Source: Nocardia niwae NBRC 108934 = DSM 45340 (GTDB taxonomy: Bacteria; Actinomycetota; Actinomycetes; Mycobacteriales; Mycobacteriaceae). Taken from it: a stretch of 64,000 nt of DNA. Of this stretch, positions 32,664 to 40,821 are shown piece after piece (position 1 is the first letter of the stretch; every line of letters begins with the position of its first letter). The notes beneath the pieces were generated by a model. It was not told the origin of the DNA. It saw nothing but the letters and a program-made list of their open reading frames with translations, and ran no database searches. A program made the position numbers and the translations under genes. The DNA lies in contig NZ_BDCK01000026.1 in the NCBI RefSeq assembly GCF_001613465.1, positions 1-64,000 on the forward strand, in the 5' to 3' direction.

Positions 32664-33874
32664 GCGGCGTTCACCAACAATGCGTACTGGGCGGAAATGC
32701 GCTGCTGTGCGTCGAGCAGCTGATGCGACCAGGCGAATGCCGCGTAGCGGTCGTAGGTCACCGAGCAGTAGAACCGGACGACCACCGTCTTGTTGCCGAT
32801 GTACTCCTTACAGCGCGCGACCGGCAGGCCCTTCGGCGACTCGGCGCCGCGGAACTTCTTGGTCAGCCCGCCGCGCTGCTCCCGCAGTCCGACCGCGGCG
32901 GCGGCATCGCGCGTGCGGAACAGATCGGTCCCATCGGTGGCGTACCGATCGACGCCCGCCGCTTCGATGATTCTGCGGTCCTCGGCCGAATCGGTGGTGA
33001 AGTGCAGCGCGCCGCTACCGGTGTACGCCCCCGGCGGATCGATCCACGAGTCTTCCCGTGGCCGGGGCAGGGCGCGGTTGAGCATGCCGTCCATATCGAT
33101 CGGCGCCGTCATCACCTGGTCGACAGGAGTCGGGGTGAACCGCCCGATCGCCGGGACCACGGCGTCGAGGCTCTTCTCGACCAGGCTGAGCAACTCGGGC
33201 AGGTCGACCTTCTCCAGGTAGTTCTTCACGTAGTCGTAGACCCAGGTGTAGACGACGAACTTCCCCGTGGCGAACCACGACCCGATCGATTGGTCCTGCG
33301 GCTGCCAATGGGCGTGCGCGGCGGGATACTTCGGGATCTGCACCGGCGTGTTCCGATTGTTGGCCTCGAAGTCCACCCGTTCCAGGGCCGCCGCGGCCGC
33401 GGCCGCCTTCTGCTCGTCCGGAAAGATCATCACGGCGTTGATCAGGTCGGAGCCGCGATTGTCCGGCGCGTTCCCGGCACTGCTGAGGAACCCGGCGACG
33501 AAATCCGGCGCCGCCTCGGCGAATCGGGAGACGTCCATGATCCGCCCGAGCGAACCCTTCGGATCGATGAACACCTTGGCGATGGACGGATTCGCGGAGA
33601 CGAACGCGGGATCGATGTCCGCGGGCAGCGGGACGAAGTTCGCCAGCCGCTCCGCCTCGATCATGCGCGCCTGCTCCGGATTCTTCGCCGTGCCCAGCGA
33701 GCGCGGCGTCGTCGCGTAATTGCCCACGTCGAGCTGCGTCAGATCGATGGGCTGCGCGGTCTCGTCCTTCCCGGCCTCCGGGCCGCCGCACGCGCCGCCA
33801 CCCAAGGCGACGGCGCCGGCCAGCACCAGGGCACAGGCGGTCCGAATCGGTTTCGACATCGCGCCGTGCTGCAC
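32660..33874 (-). CDS. DUF7373-type lipoprotein, paralogue 2
   Basis: A 404-residue protein from GTG 33874 (GGAGGGAAGA just upstream); an ATG five codons later at 33859 is an alternative. The signal peptide ends in a lipobox-like GGGAC. Shared family blocks are PIDLTQLDVGNYATTPRSLG near the mature start, IFPDEQKAAAAAAALE, and HQLLDAQQRISAQYALLVNA at the C-terminus, with two cysteines (VARCKEY and RFYCSVTYDRY) in the same place as in paralogue 1. Sequence identity between the copies is modest, so the duplications are old. Its stop overlaps the next gene, which shows translational coupling. Confidence 0.88.
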   Translation of the reverse strand: MQHGAMSKPIRTACALVLAGAVALGGGACGGPEAGKDETAQPIDLTQLDVGNYATTPRSLGTAKNPEQARMIEAERLANFVPLPADIDPAFVSANPSIAKVFIDPKGSLGRIMDVSRFAEAAPDFVAGFLSSAGNAPDNRGSDLINAVMIFPDEQKAAAAAAALERVDFEANNRNTPVQIPKYPAAHAHWQPQDQSIGSWFATGKFVVYTWVYDYVKNYLEKVDLPELLSLVEKSLDAVVPAIGRFTPTPVDQVMTAPIDMDGMLNRALPRPREDSWIDPPGAYTGSGALHFTTDSAEDRRIIEAAGVDRYATDGTDLFRTRDAAAAVGLREQRGGLTKKFRGAESPKGLPVARCKEYIGNKTVVVRFYCSVTYDRYAAFAWSHQLLDAQQRISAQYALLVNAA

Positions 33875-33971
33875 TCTTCCCTCCCCTGACTGCGGTAGTT
33901 GCGCCGGATCCTACTTCGGCGCACCCGTGACCCGGACTCGCGCAAGCGCGGAGGGCCTACCGCCGCTGATC

Positions 33972-35177
33972 TCAGAAACTGTTCGCCAACAGCGCATACT
34001 CCGCGGCGACCTTCTGTCGCACGTCCGGTTCCTTATCACTGGTGACGACTCCGACGTACCTCTTGTACGCGATGTAGCACCGGTACTTGTACTCCCGATC
34101 CGGGTCGCCTTTGCTGTTGAGCTGCAGGCACTTGGCGCCGGGGACGTCTCTGGGCGCGCCCAGCGAATCGTAGTGCGCGCCTTCGCTCTCCAACAGGCCG
34201 GTGACCAGCTTCTGGGCGGCCGCCGCGTCGCGGGTGCGAGCGACGTAGCTGTCGTCCAGCAGGCCGATGTGGTCTACGCCGGTGTCCTCGATCAGGCGCA
34301 GGTGAACGGACTCGTCGTCGGCGCGGTGCACGGTGTGGTAGCCGCCGTAGACCGCGAAGGTCGCCGGGTCGGGTGCGCGGTTCTTGCGGTCGGCGACCGC
34401 GACGCGGGCGAGCAGGTCGTCCGGGTCGGTCTTCAGGGTGTCGAGTTTCTCCACCGGTGTCGGGGTGAACTTGTCCAGCTGCGCGACCTCGGCGGCGAGG
34501 GTTTTGTCGACCCACTCGACCAGGTCGGTTTCATCCGCCCTGGGACGCTGGACGAACAAGGAGATGACGAATTCCTTGTGCGCCATGAATGTGCCGACGG
34601 TGGGAACGCCCGGCCGCCAGTGGATGTAGGCGTCGGGGTACTTCGTCGAGGACAGTTTGCGGTTGTCCGGCGAGACGGCGATGTCGACGTCCTCGAGTTC
34701 GCGCGCGGCGAGCTTCGCGGTGGCCTCGTCGGGGAAGCGGAACACGGCGTTGGTGACCGCGGTGGCTTCGGGCGCCGGATTGGACTGTCCCGCCGGGTCG
34801 GGGCGGTCGGCGCCGCTGGCGGCGTACCCCACGACCAGCTTGCGGTTGTCGAAGACCGGGCGGGACACTTTGGCCACGAAGTCGAGCGCCTGGTCGGCGT
34901 CGGCGACGACGGTGCTGCCGCGACCGACCTTCAGCGCCGGGTCGATGCGTACGGTGGGGACCACCGCGTCCGACATCCGCATGCCTTCCAGCAGCGCGCC
35001 TTTGCCGCTGGAATCCTGGTTGTACTCGTGTTTGTCGACGGGATAGGTGCCGACTTCCAGCGTGCGCACATCGATCTCGCCCGCCGTCGGCATTCCCTGC
35101 ACGCCGGCGCAACCGGCCAGCATCCCTGCCAGTGCCAGGCAAGACGCGGTGAGCGCGATGCGTTGCGTCCGAACCAT
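33972..35177 (-). CDS. DUF7373-type lipoprotein, paralogue 3
   Basis: A 401-residue lipoprotein with lipobox MLAGC (C23). The mature region begins AGVQGMPTAGEIDVRTLEVGTYPVD, closest to the corresponding block of paralogue 1. It also has FRFPDEATAKLAARELEDVD and the C-terminal KCLQLN / YRCYIAYKRYVGVV cysteine pair, ending QKVAAEYALLANSF. It is the first gene of the lipoprotein-lipoprotein-lipoprotein-kinase run. ATG 35177 is preceded by GAGGGGCCTGAG. Its promoter must lie in the 67 bases shared with the divergent FHA gene. The frame is open further upstream but that part overlaps the FHA gene antisense and is not real. Confidence 0.9.
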   Translation of the reverse strand: MVRTQRIALTASCLALAGMLAGCAGVQGMPTAGEIDVRTLEVGTYPVDKHEYNQDSSGKGALLEGMRMSDAVVPTVRIDPALKVGRGSTVVADADQALDFVAKVSRPVFDNRKLVVGYAASGADRPDPAGQSNPAPEATAVTNAVFRFPDEATAKLAARELEDVDIAVSPDNRKLSSTKYPDAYIHWRPGVPTVGTFMAHKEFVISLFVQRPRADETDLVEWVDKTLAAEVAQLDKFTPTPVEKLDTLKTDPDDLLARVAVADRKNRAPDPATFAVYGGYHTVHRADDESVHLRLIEDTGVDHIGLLDDSYVARTRDAAAAQKLVTGLLESEGAHYDSLGAPRDVPGAKCLQLNSKGDPDREYKYRCYIAYKRYVGVVTSDKEPDVRQKVAAEYALLANSF

Positions 35178-35244
35178 CTCAGGCCCCTCGTTCCTCCCGT
35201 TGCTGACACTGAAGTTACCCGACGGACGCCGGGGAGGGGGACCG

Positions 35245-36669
35245 ATGGCATTCGTATTGCAATACCCTTGTCGATGTGGCGACGACCTTGCACTGCACCT
35301 CCGGTGGAGGCCGATACCGGTGAAGGATCGGCAGGTCGAGGTCGTCGTAGGCAGCCACGCCGTGGCCAGGGTCGCGGGTGCGGTCGTCGTCGTGGCGCAC
35401 CGCAAGCCGGGCAGGCCGACGCCGGACTCGCCCGCCGTCGCCGCCCTCGAATCGCTGGCCGAACTGGTGCGCGACGCGACCGACCGGGAGCCGGACGGCC
35501 CCGGCGCCCTGGTGGCGCGGCAGGCGACGCGCTGGCTGATGAAACATGCCGAGCAGATCAGCCCGGGCGAACCGATCGACTTCGGCATCCTCTCCGCCGC
35601 TGAGAACGGGGGCGTGGCGATCTTCCTGCACGGTGCGGTCACCGCCGTGCTGGCCGGTGACGGCCCGCTCGAGCGATACCGAGGCAGCGACGCGGCTTTC
35701 ACCGTGGATCGGGTTGCGGCGGTGCCCGCGCGTGCGGCGGCTTTGCTGGTCGACGACGCGAAGGGCCGCATTCCCGATCTGCCGCCCGAGCGCGGCATCG
35801 GCCGGCTGGTCGAGGGCATCGCCCAGGCGGGTGGCGCGATCGTATGGTCGGAAGGCTCCCGCGCGGGTGTGCCGATGAGCGGTGGGGAGCCCGGGGCCGC
35901 GGGCGCACATCGCCGCCCGGAGACGTCGCCGGTGCCGACGGCGCGCGTCGAACCCGATCCGCCCACCGAGTCCGTACGTCAGGAGCGGCCCGCGCCGGAA
36001 CCGCAGCCCACGGGCGGGCGGCCGCGATACCCGACCGCGCCATCGACCGCCATGCTCGACGCGGAAGCCCAGCAGACGCCGATCGATCCGCACCACGCGC
36101 CCACCCAGTTGGGTGGCACCAATCCCGCGCCGCGACCCGACCCGGCACTGCAGCGGAGGCTGGAGGCGACCGCAAAGGCGACCGCGCTGACCGTCAAGGT
36201 GATGGGATTCAAATGCGCGCGAGCGCATCCCAGCGATCCACGGGCGGCGTTCTGCACGGTCTGCGGGATGCCGGTGGACCAGACCCAGGCATTGATCGAA
36301 GTGGTCCGCCCGCCGCTGGGCATGCTGATCCTGGACGACGGCATGACCTACATGCTCGCCGCGGACGCGGTGATCGGGCGCGATCCGGAGCGTTCCCCCG
36401 CCGCGGAGAGCGGACTCGTCCCGCTGCGCGTCGACGACGCCTCCGGCGGCATGTCCCGGGCCCACGCCGAGATCCGGCTGGTGAACTGGGATGTGACGGT
36501 GGTGGACTGCGGTTCGACCAACGGCACCAGGACCCGTCTGCCGGGTTATCGAGACTGGGTGCGTTTGGCGCCGCACCAGTCCATGGTGCTCATGCCCGGC
36601 ACCGAGATCATGCTCGGCAATCGCGTCCTGCGTTTCGAGCCGGCCGCCCCGCCGCCGTTCGGCCGCTGA
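35245..36669 (+). CDS. FHA-domain protein with short cysteine ribbon
   Basis: A 474-residue protein. Residues ~1-215 form an unrecognised domain that starts LQYPCRCGDDLALHLRWRPI and looks like a PP2C-related or adaptor fold (IDFGILSAAENGGVAIFLHG). A Pro/Glu-rich linker follows (~215-315). Then comes a CARAHPSDPRAAFCTVCG segment (~330) that could bind zinc, and a C-terminal FHA domain at ~360-470 (MLAADAVIGRDPERSP, GGMSRAHAEIRLVNWDVTVVD, GSTNGTRTRLPG). FHA domains bind phosphothreonine, so it is a probable reader for the kinase encoded about 4 kb away. The start has GGGGAGGGGGACCG. Its stop meets the metallopeptidase stop with nine bases between. Confidence 0.9.
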   Translation: MAFVLQYPCRCGDDLALHLRWRPIPVKDRQVEVVVGSHAVARVAGAVVVVAHRKPGRPTPDSPAVAALESLAELVRDATDREPDGPGALVARQATRWLMKHAEQISPGEPIDFGILSAAENGGVAIFLHGAVTAVLAGDGPLERYRGSDAAFTVDRVAAVPARAAALLVDDAKGRIPDLPPERGIGRLVEGIAQAGGAIVWSEGSRAGVPMSGGEPGAAGAHRRPETSPVPTARVEPDPPTESVRQERPAPEPQPTGGRPRYPTAPSTAMLDAEAQQTPIDPHHAPTQLGGTNPAPRPDPALQRRLEATAKATALTVKVMGFKCARAHPSDPRAAFCTVCGMPVDQTQALIEVVRPPLGMLILDDGMTYMLAADAVIGRDPERSPAAESGLVPLRVDDASGGMSRAHAEIRLVNWDVTVVDCGSTNGTRTRLPGYRDWVRLAPHQSMVLMPGTEIMLGNRVLRFEPAAPPPFGR

Positions 36670-36678
36670 GCATCCGGG

Positions 36679-38124
36679 TCAGGAATAGCGGGCATCGCAC
36701 ACACTCTCGCCGTTCAGGACTCCGGCGCGGAAGGCCTCGACGCGGGAGAAACCACTGGGAACGGTTTTGCCTTGGGCGTCGCTCGCCGCCAAGCCGTCGG
36801 TGAGCAGGCCCGAGACCGCCTCGTCGAGATCGCCCGCGGCCAGTTTGATATCGCCCTGGCTGACCGGCCGCCCGGATTCGGCCAGCTTGCCCGTCACCAC
36901 TCCGGACAGACAGGCCGCGCGCAGCCCCGTCTTCGCGCCGACCAGGCTCTCGCCGCGATTCTGCTGGACGGCCAGGGTGTAGCGGGAGATGAATACGACG
37001 TAGCCGTTGTAGTCGCCGGTCACCTTGAGCGGCAACGGGTCGTCCGCGCCTGAGCTGGACATACCCCGCTCGGCGAGTGCGGGAATGTCCGTGGCGATCG
37101 TGTTCTTCGCCGGGCAGTACGACACCGGCTCGGTGACCACGCCGTCGAGGCATTCGATCTTCGCCCGGGAGTAGTCGTAGGTCGGCTCGTCGTCGATCGG
37201 CAGGATGGCTTCGAGGGCCTTGGTGAGTTCGATCAGGGTGTCCTTCGTGATCGGGTACTCGCCGCGTCCGGTGTCGTCGCTGAAACTCTGCGGCAGATTC
37301 GCACGGCGCTGGTCGATCTCGTCCTGATCGATGCCCTTGCATCCCTTGGGGCCGTCGGTGAAACCGATCTGCACCGCGGTGACCCGTTCGAAGGCGGAGC
37401 CGTGCACGCTCTCCGGGTCGTCGGGGTCGGAGTCGCGGATGGCGACGGTGGCCGCGAGCACCGTGTTGAGGCCGTCGGAGGTGTTGATCGTGAAGTGCCG
37501 GGCCTTGCCCTCGGCAACGTGGCGCATGAACGCGCCCGCGAAGCAATCCGCCTGCTGCTCCTTGACGATCACCGGGTCCTTGGCGCCGACGATCTTGGCC
37601 ATGGTCTGCACCGCGTGCCCGTACTCGTGCGCGAGCACCATCACCACGGACATCTTCCCGAAGGTCTCCTCCATGGTGGGAAGCAGCACCGACCGATCCC
37701 AGCCGATGGAATTGTCCAGCCTGCAGTAGGCGGCGTTCACCAAGTGGTAGGTGGTCTCCTTGCAGAATTCGACCGATTCGGTGCGTCCCGCTTTCGCGCT
37801 CCAGGACAGCAGCTTCTCGACCGGCTTGAACTCGCCCTGGAACTCCTTGCCGAACTCACCGCGCCAGTAGGTCTGGATGTCGTCGACGGCGTTGAGGGCC
37901 AGCGTGTCCACGGCGCCGCCGTCGCCGTTGGTCGCGGTCAGCGTGCTGTCCGGGACGCCGGCGCGCGGGCCGCTCGGGCCGCTGGTGGTGGGCAGTCCGG
38001 CGACCTTGAACGGATCGTCGTAGATGGAGACGGCCCGGCCGTCGACCACTCGGATGCAGCCCCCGACCAGCACCAGAATGCTGAGCAGCGCCGCAACCAG
38101 CGCGCTCGCTCGGACTCTCGGCAA
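36679..38124 (-). CDS. Neutral zinc metallopeptidase lipoprotein
   Basis: A 481-residue protein. The zinc site is VLAHEYGHAVQTM (HExxH) with the third ligand region KEQQADCFAGAFMRHV. This is the arrangement of the putative neutral zinc metallopeptidase family (YpfJ-like). The N-terminus has a signal peptide and lipobox LVLVGGC, so it is anchored outside the membrane. The start is assigned to TTG 38124, preceded by GAGGGGGAG; ATG 38187 is possible, but the longer frame at 38241 would run into the divergent gene. Several paired cysteines (EFCKETT, AYCRL, KGCKGI, IECLDG, SYCPAK) suggest disulfides. Its substrates are unknown. Confidence 0.88.
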   Translation of the reverse strand: MPRVRASALVAALLSILVLVGGCIRVVDGRAVSIYDDPFKVAGLPTTSGPSGPRAGVPDSTLTATNGDGGAVDTLALNAVDDIQTYWRGEFGKEFQGEFKPVEKLLSWSAKAGRTESVEFCKETTYHLVNAAYCRLDNSIGWDRSVLLPTMEETFGKMSVVMVLAHEYGHAVQTMAKIVGAKDPVIVKEQQADCFAGAFMRHVAEGKARHFTINTSDGLNTVLAATVAIRDSDPDDPESVHGSAFERVTAVQIGFTDGPKGCKGIDQDEIDQRRANLPQSFSDDTGRGEYPITKDTLIELTKALEAILPIDDEPTYDYSRAKIECLDGVVTEPVSYCPAKNTIATDIPALAERGMSSSGADDPLPLKVTGDYNGYVVFISRYTLAVQQNRGESLVGAKTGLRAACLSGVVTGKLAESGRPVSQGDIKLAAGDLDEAVSGLLTDGLAASDAQGKTVPSGFSRVEAFRAGVLNGESVCDARYS

Positions 38125-38231
38125 GGCTCCCCCTCGTCGGCCGGTACAGCGTTCACATCGGTGGCCGGATCGGGGCTTATGGCGCATCGGGGGCACCGCC
38201 GATGTCCGGGTGATGGAATAGTATCCGCTGC

Positions 38232-40730
38232 ATGTCTTCACCGGGGGCGCAGACCATCACCGTGCGCCATGATGGAAACGAACGAGTATTCGATTCGAGC
38301 CAGCAGGTCACGATGGGCCGCGCGCCGGAGGTGACGCTGTTCGTCGACAGCCCCCTCGTTTCGCGTGTGCACGCGACGTTGGCCTGGCAGGGCAGCGCCT
38401 GGGTGTTGACCGACAACAAGAGCACCAACGGGGTTTTCGTCGACGCGCGCAGGCTGACCCAGCCGGTGTCGATCGACCGTCCCACGCAGGTCCGGCTGGG
38501 TGACGCGATCAGCGGCCCGCTGTTGCACCTGTTGCCCGCGAACCCGCAACCACCGCAACGGCCTTCCGTGCGCCTGCCGCAACCGGCGCCGCAACACGCC
38601 CCGCAGCCGGGGCCGCCGCCGCACGCGGTCCGGCGGCCCGCGCAGCAGTTCCAGCGGCCGCCCTACCCGCCGCCGCAGGACACACCGGCGCCCGCGCTGA
38701 ACGTCAACATGACGACCAGGGCGGACACGTCGAACATGCCGCCGGTCCGGGCAAGGGCGAGCACGGCTCCCATCGCCCGCGGCGACCGGATCCCGCAGAC
38801 CGGCCTGAGCATCGGCCGCACCACCGACAACCAGATCGTCGTCAACGATCCGCTGGCCTCCCGTAAGCACGCCCGCCTGCTCTCCTCCGCCGAGGGCCTG
38901 ACCATCGAGGACCTCGGCTCGGCGAACGGCACGTTCGTCAACGGGCACCGTCAGCAACGGGCGGTGCTGCGGGAGCGGGACATCATCACCGTCGGCAACG
39001 TCGACTTCGTCGTGCAGCAGGGCGCGCTGGTGCACCGGCAGAAGCCGGTCGCCGAGCAGGGTCTGGCGGTGCACGGGGTGGGCTTCACCGTCGAGGGCAA
39101 CAAGCAGCTGCTCGTCGACGTGAACATGTCGGCCAGCCGCGGGACGCTCACCGCGTTGATCGGCCCCTCCGGCGCGGGCAAGTCGACGCTCTCGCGCCTG
39201 ATCGCGGGCACCACCCGGCCTTCGGGCGGCGTGGTCACCTTCGAGGGGCGCAATCTGCATGCCGAGTACGAGGCGCTGCGGTCCCGCATCGGCATGGTGC
39301 CGCAGGACGACGTGCTGCACCGCCAGCTCACCGTGCGTCAGGCGCTCGGTTTCGCGGCCGAGCTGCGGCTGCCGCGGGACAACAGCAAGGAGGACCGGCA
39401 GAAGGTCATCGACGGTGTGCTGCAGGAGCTTTCGCTCACCGAGCACGCCGACACCAGGGTCGACCGGCTGTCCGGCGGTCAGCGCAAGCGCGCCTCGGTG
39501 GCGCTGGAACTGCTGACCGGTCCCTCGCTGCTCATCCTGGACGAACCGACCTCTGGCCTGGACCCGGCGCTGGACCGCCAGGTCATGGTGATGCTGCGCG
39601 AACTGGCCGACGCGGGCCGCGTGGTGATCGTGGTGACCCACTCGGTGGCGCACTTGGACATGTGCGATCAGGTGCTGCTGCTCGCCCCCGGTGGCAAGAC
39701 CGCCTACTGCGGCAATCCGGCCGGGGTCGGCGCGGCGCTGGGTACCAGCGACTGGGCGGAGATCTTCGCCGACGTCGCGGCCAACCCGGATCAGGCGTTC
39801 GCCGCCTATCGCTCCCGGCAGGCGTTCGCGCCGCCACCCCCGCCGCCCGCCCAGCCGTACGGGCCCGCGGGCAGTCCGCCGCAATCCAGTCGCGGCAAGC
39901 AGTTCTCGACCCTGGCGCGCAGGCAGGTCCGGCTGATCCTGGCCGACCGCGGCTATCTGACGTTCCTGGTGCTCCTGCCGTTCATCCTCGGCGGGCTCTC
40001 GCTCGTGGTGCCGGGGAAGAACGGTTTCCAGCGCGGCGCGCTGAAAGCGCTACCGGATGGCTCATTCGTGCCCGAAGGCGGTAGTGAGACACAGCAGTTG
40101 CTGGTGGTTCTGATTCTGGGCGCCTGCTTCATGGGCTCCACGCTCACGGTGCGCGATCTGGTCGGTGAACGGACGATCTTCCACCGGGAACGCGCGGTGG
40201 GGCTGCTGCCCTCGGCGTACCTGATGGCGAAAATCGCCGTCTTCAGTTTCACCGCGCTACTGCAGTCGGCGGTGCTGGTCGGCATCGTGCTCGCGGGCAA
40301 GAAGCGCCCGGGCGAAGGCGCGGTGCTGGCGTCCGGCAGCGCGGAGCTGTACATCGATATCGCGCTGACCGCGATCTGCTGCGTGGTCGTCGGTCTGTTG
40401 CTGTCGTCGCTGGCGAAGTCGAACGAGCAGGTGATGCCGCTGCTGGTGGTGGCCATCATGTGCCAACTGGTGATGGCGGGCGGCCTGATCCCGGTCACCG
40501 GCCGCGTCGCGCTCGAGCAGGTGTCCTGGCTGTTCCCGGCCCGCTGGGGGTACGCGGCCGGCGCGTCGACGGTGAACATCCGCGAACTGTTCCTCAACGC
40601 GCAACCCGACACGCTCTGGCAGCAGAAGCCGGAGATCTGGGCGCTGGACATCGGCGCGCTGCTGCTGATCACCTTGGTGCTGGCGGTTCTCACCTGGCGC
40701 CGGTTGCGTCTGAAGAAGTCGGCCGCGTGA
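38232..40730 (+). CDS. ABC transporter with two FHA domains (Rv1747 type)
   Basis: An 832-residue fusion. The first FHA domain covers ~8-98 (VTMGRAPEVTLFVDSPLVSRVHA, NKSTNGVFVD), followed by a Pro/Gln linker. The second is at ~190-265 (LSIGRTTDNQIVVNDPLASRKHA, LGSANGTFVNG). The ATPase domain is at ~285-510 (GPSGAGKSTLSRL, LSGGQRKRASVAL, LLILDEPTSGLDP). An ABC2-type membrane domain of about six helices fills ~585-825. M. tuberculosis Rv1747 has the same order, is phosphorylated by PknF, and is linked to glycolipid export; the same role is inferred here. It is divergent from the metallopeptidase and followed after 91 bases by another membrane protein gene. Confidence 0.94.
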   Translation: MSSPGAQTITVRHDGNERVFDSSQQVTMGRAPEVTLFVDSPLVSRVHATLAWQGSAWVLTDNKSTNGVFVDARRLTQPVSIDRPTQVRLGDAISGPLLHLLPANPQPPQRPSVRLPQPAPQHAPQPGPPPHAVRRPAQQFQRPPYPPPQDTPAPALNVNMTTRADTSNMPPVRARASTAPIARGDRIPQTGLSIGRTTDNQIVVNDPLASRKHARLLSSAEGLTIEDLGSANGTFVNGHRQQRAVLRERDIITVGNVDFVVQQGALVHRQKPVAEQGLAVHGVGFTVEGNKQLLVDVNMSASRGTLTALIGPSGAGKSTLSRLIAGTTRPSGGVVTFEGRNLHAEYEALRSRIGMVPQDDVLHRQLTVRQALGFAAELRLPRDNSKEDRQKVIDGVLQELSLTEHADTRVDRLSGGQRKRASVALELLTGPSLLILDEPTSGLDPALDRQVMVMLRELADAGRVVIVVTHSVAHLDMCDQVLLLAPGGKTAYCGNPAGVGAALGTSDWAEIFADVAANPDQAFAAYRSRQAFAPPPPPPAQPYGPAGSPPQSSRGKQFSTLARRQVRLILADRGYLTFLVLLPFILGGLSLVVPGKNGFQRGALKALPDGSFVPEGGSETQQLLVVLILGACFMGSTLTVRDLVGERTIFHRERAVGLLPSAYLMAKIAVFSFTALLQSAVLVGIVLAGKKRPGEGAVLASGSAELYIDIALTAICCVVVGLLLSSLAKSNEQVMPLLVVAIMCQLVMAGGLIPVTGRVALEQVSWLFPARWGYAAGASTVNIRELFLNAQPDTLWQQKPEIWALDIGALLLITLVLAVLTWRRLRLKKSAA

Positions 40731-40821
40731 CGCGGTTCGAACGATTCACCGGTCCCCCGAAGCGCGCGAGCGGCGCCGACCGGGTGACGACGAGCATCTC
40801 GGCCGCGAACCGGGCACACTT

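Noticed and set aside
35178..35966. Upstream extension of lipoprotein paralogue 3
   Set aside because: The signal peptide and lipobox start at 35177. The extension is antisense to the FHA gene and has no protein resemblance.
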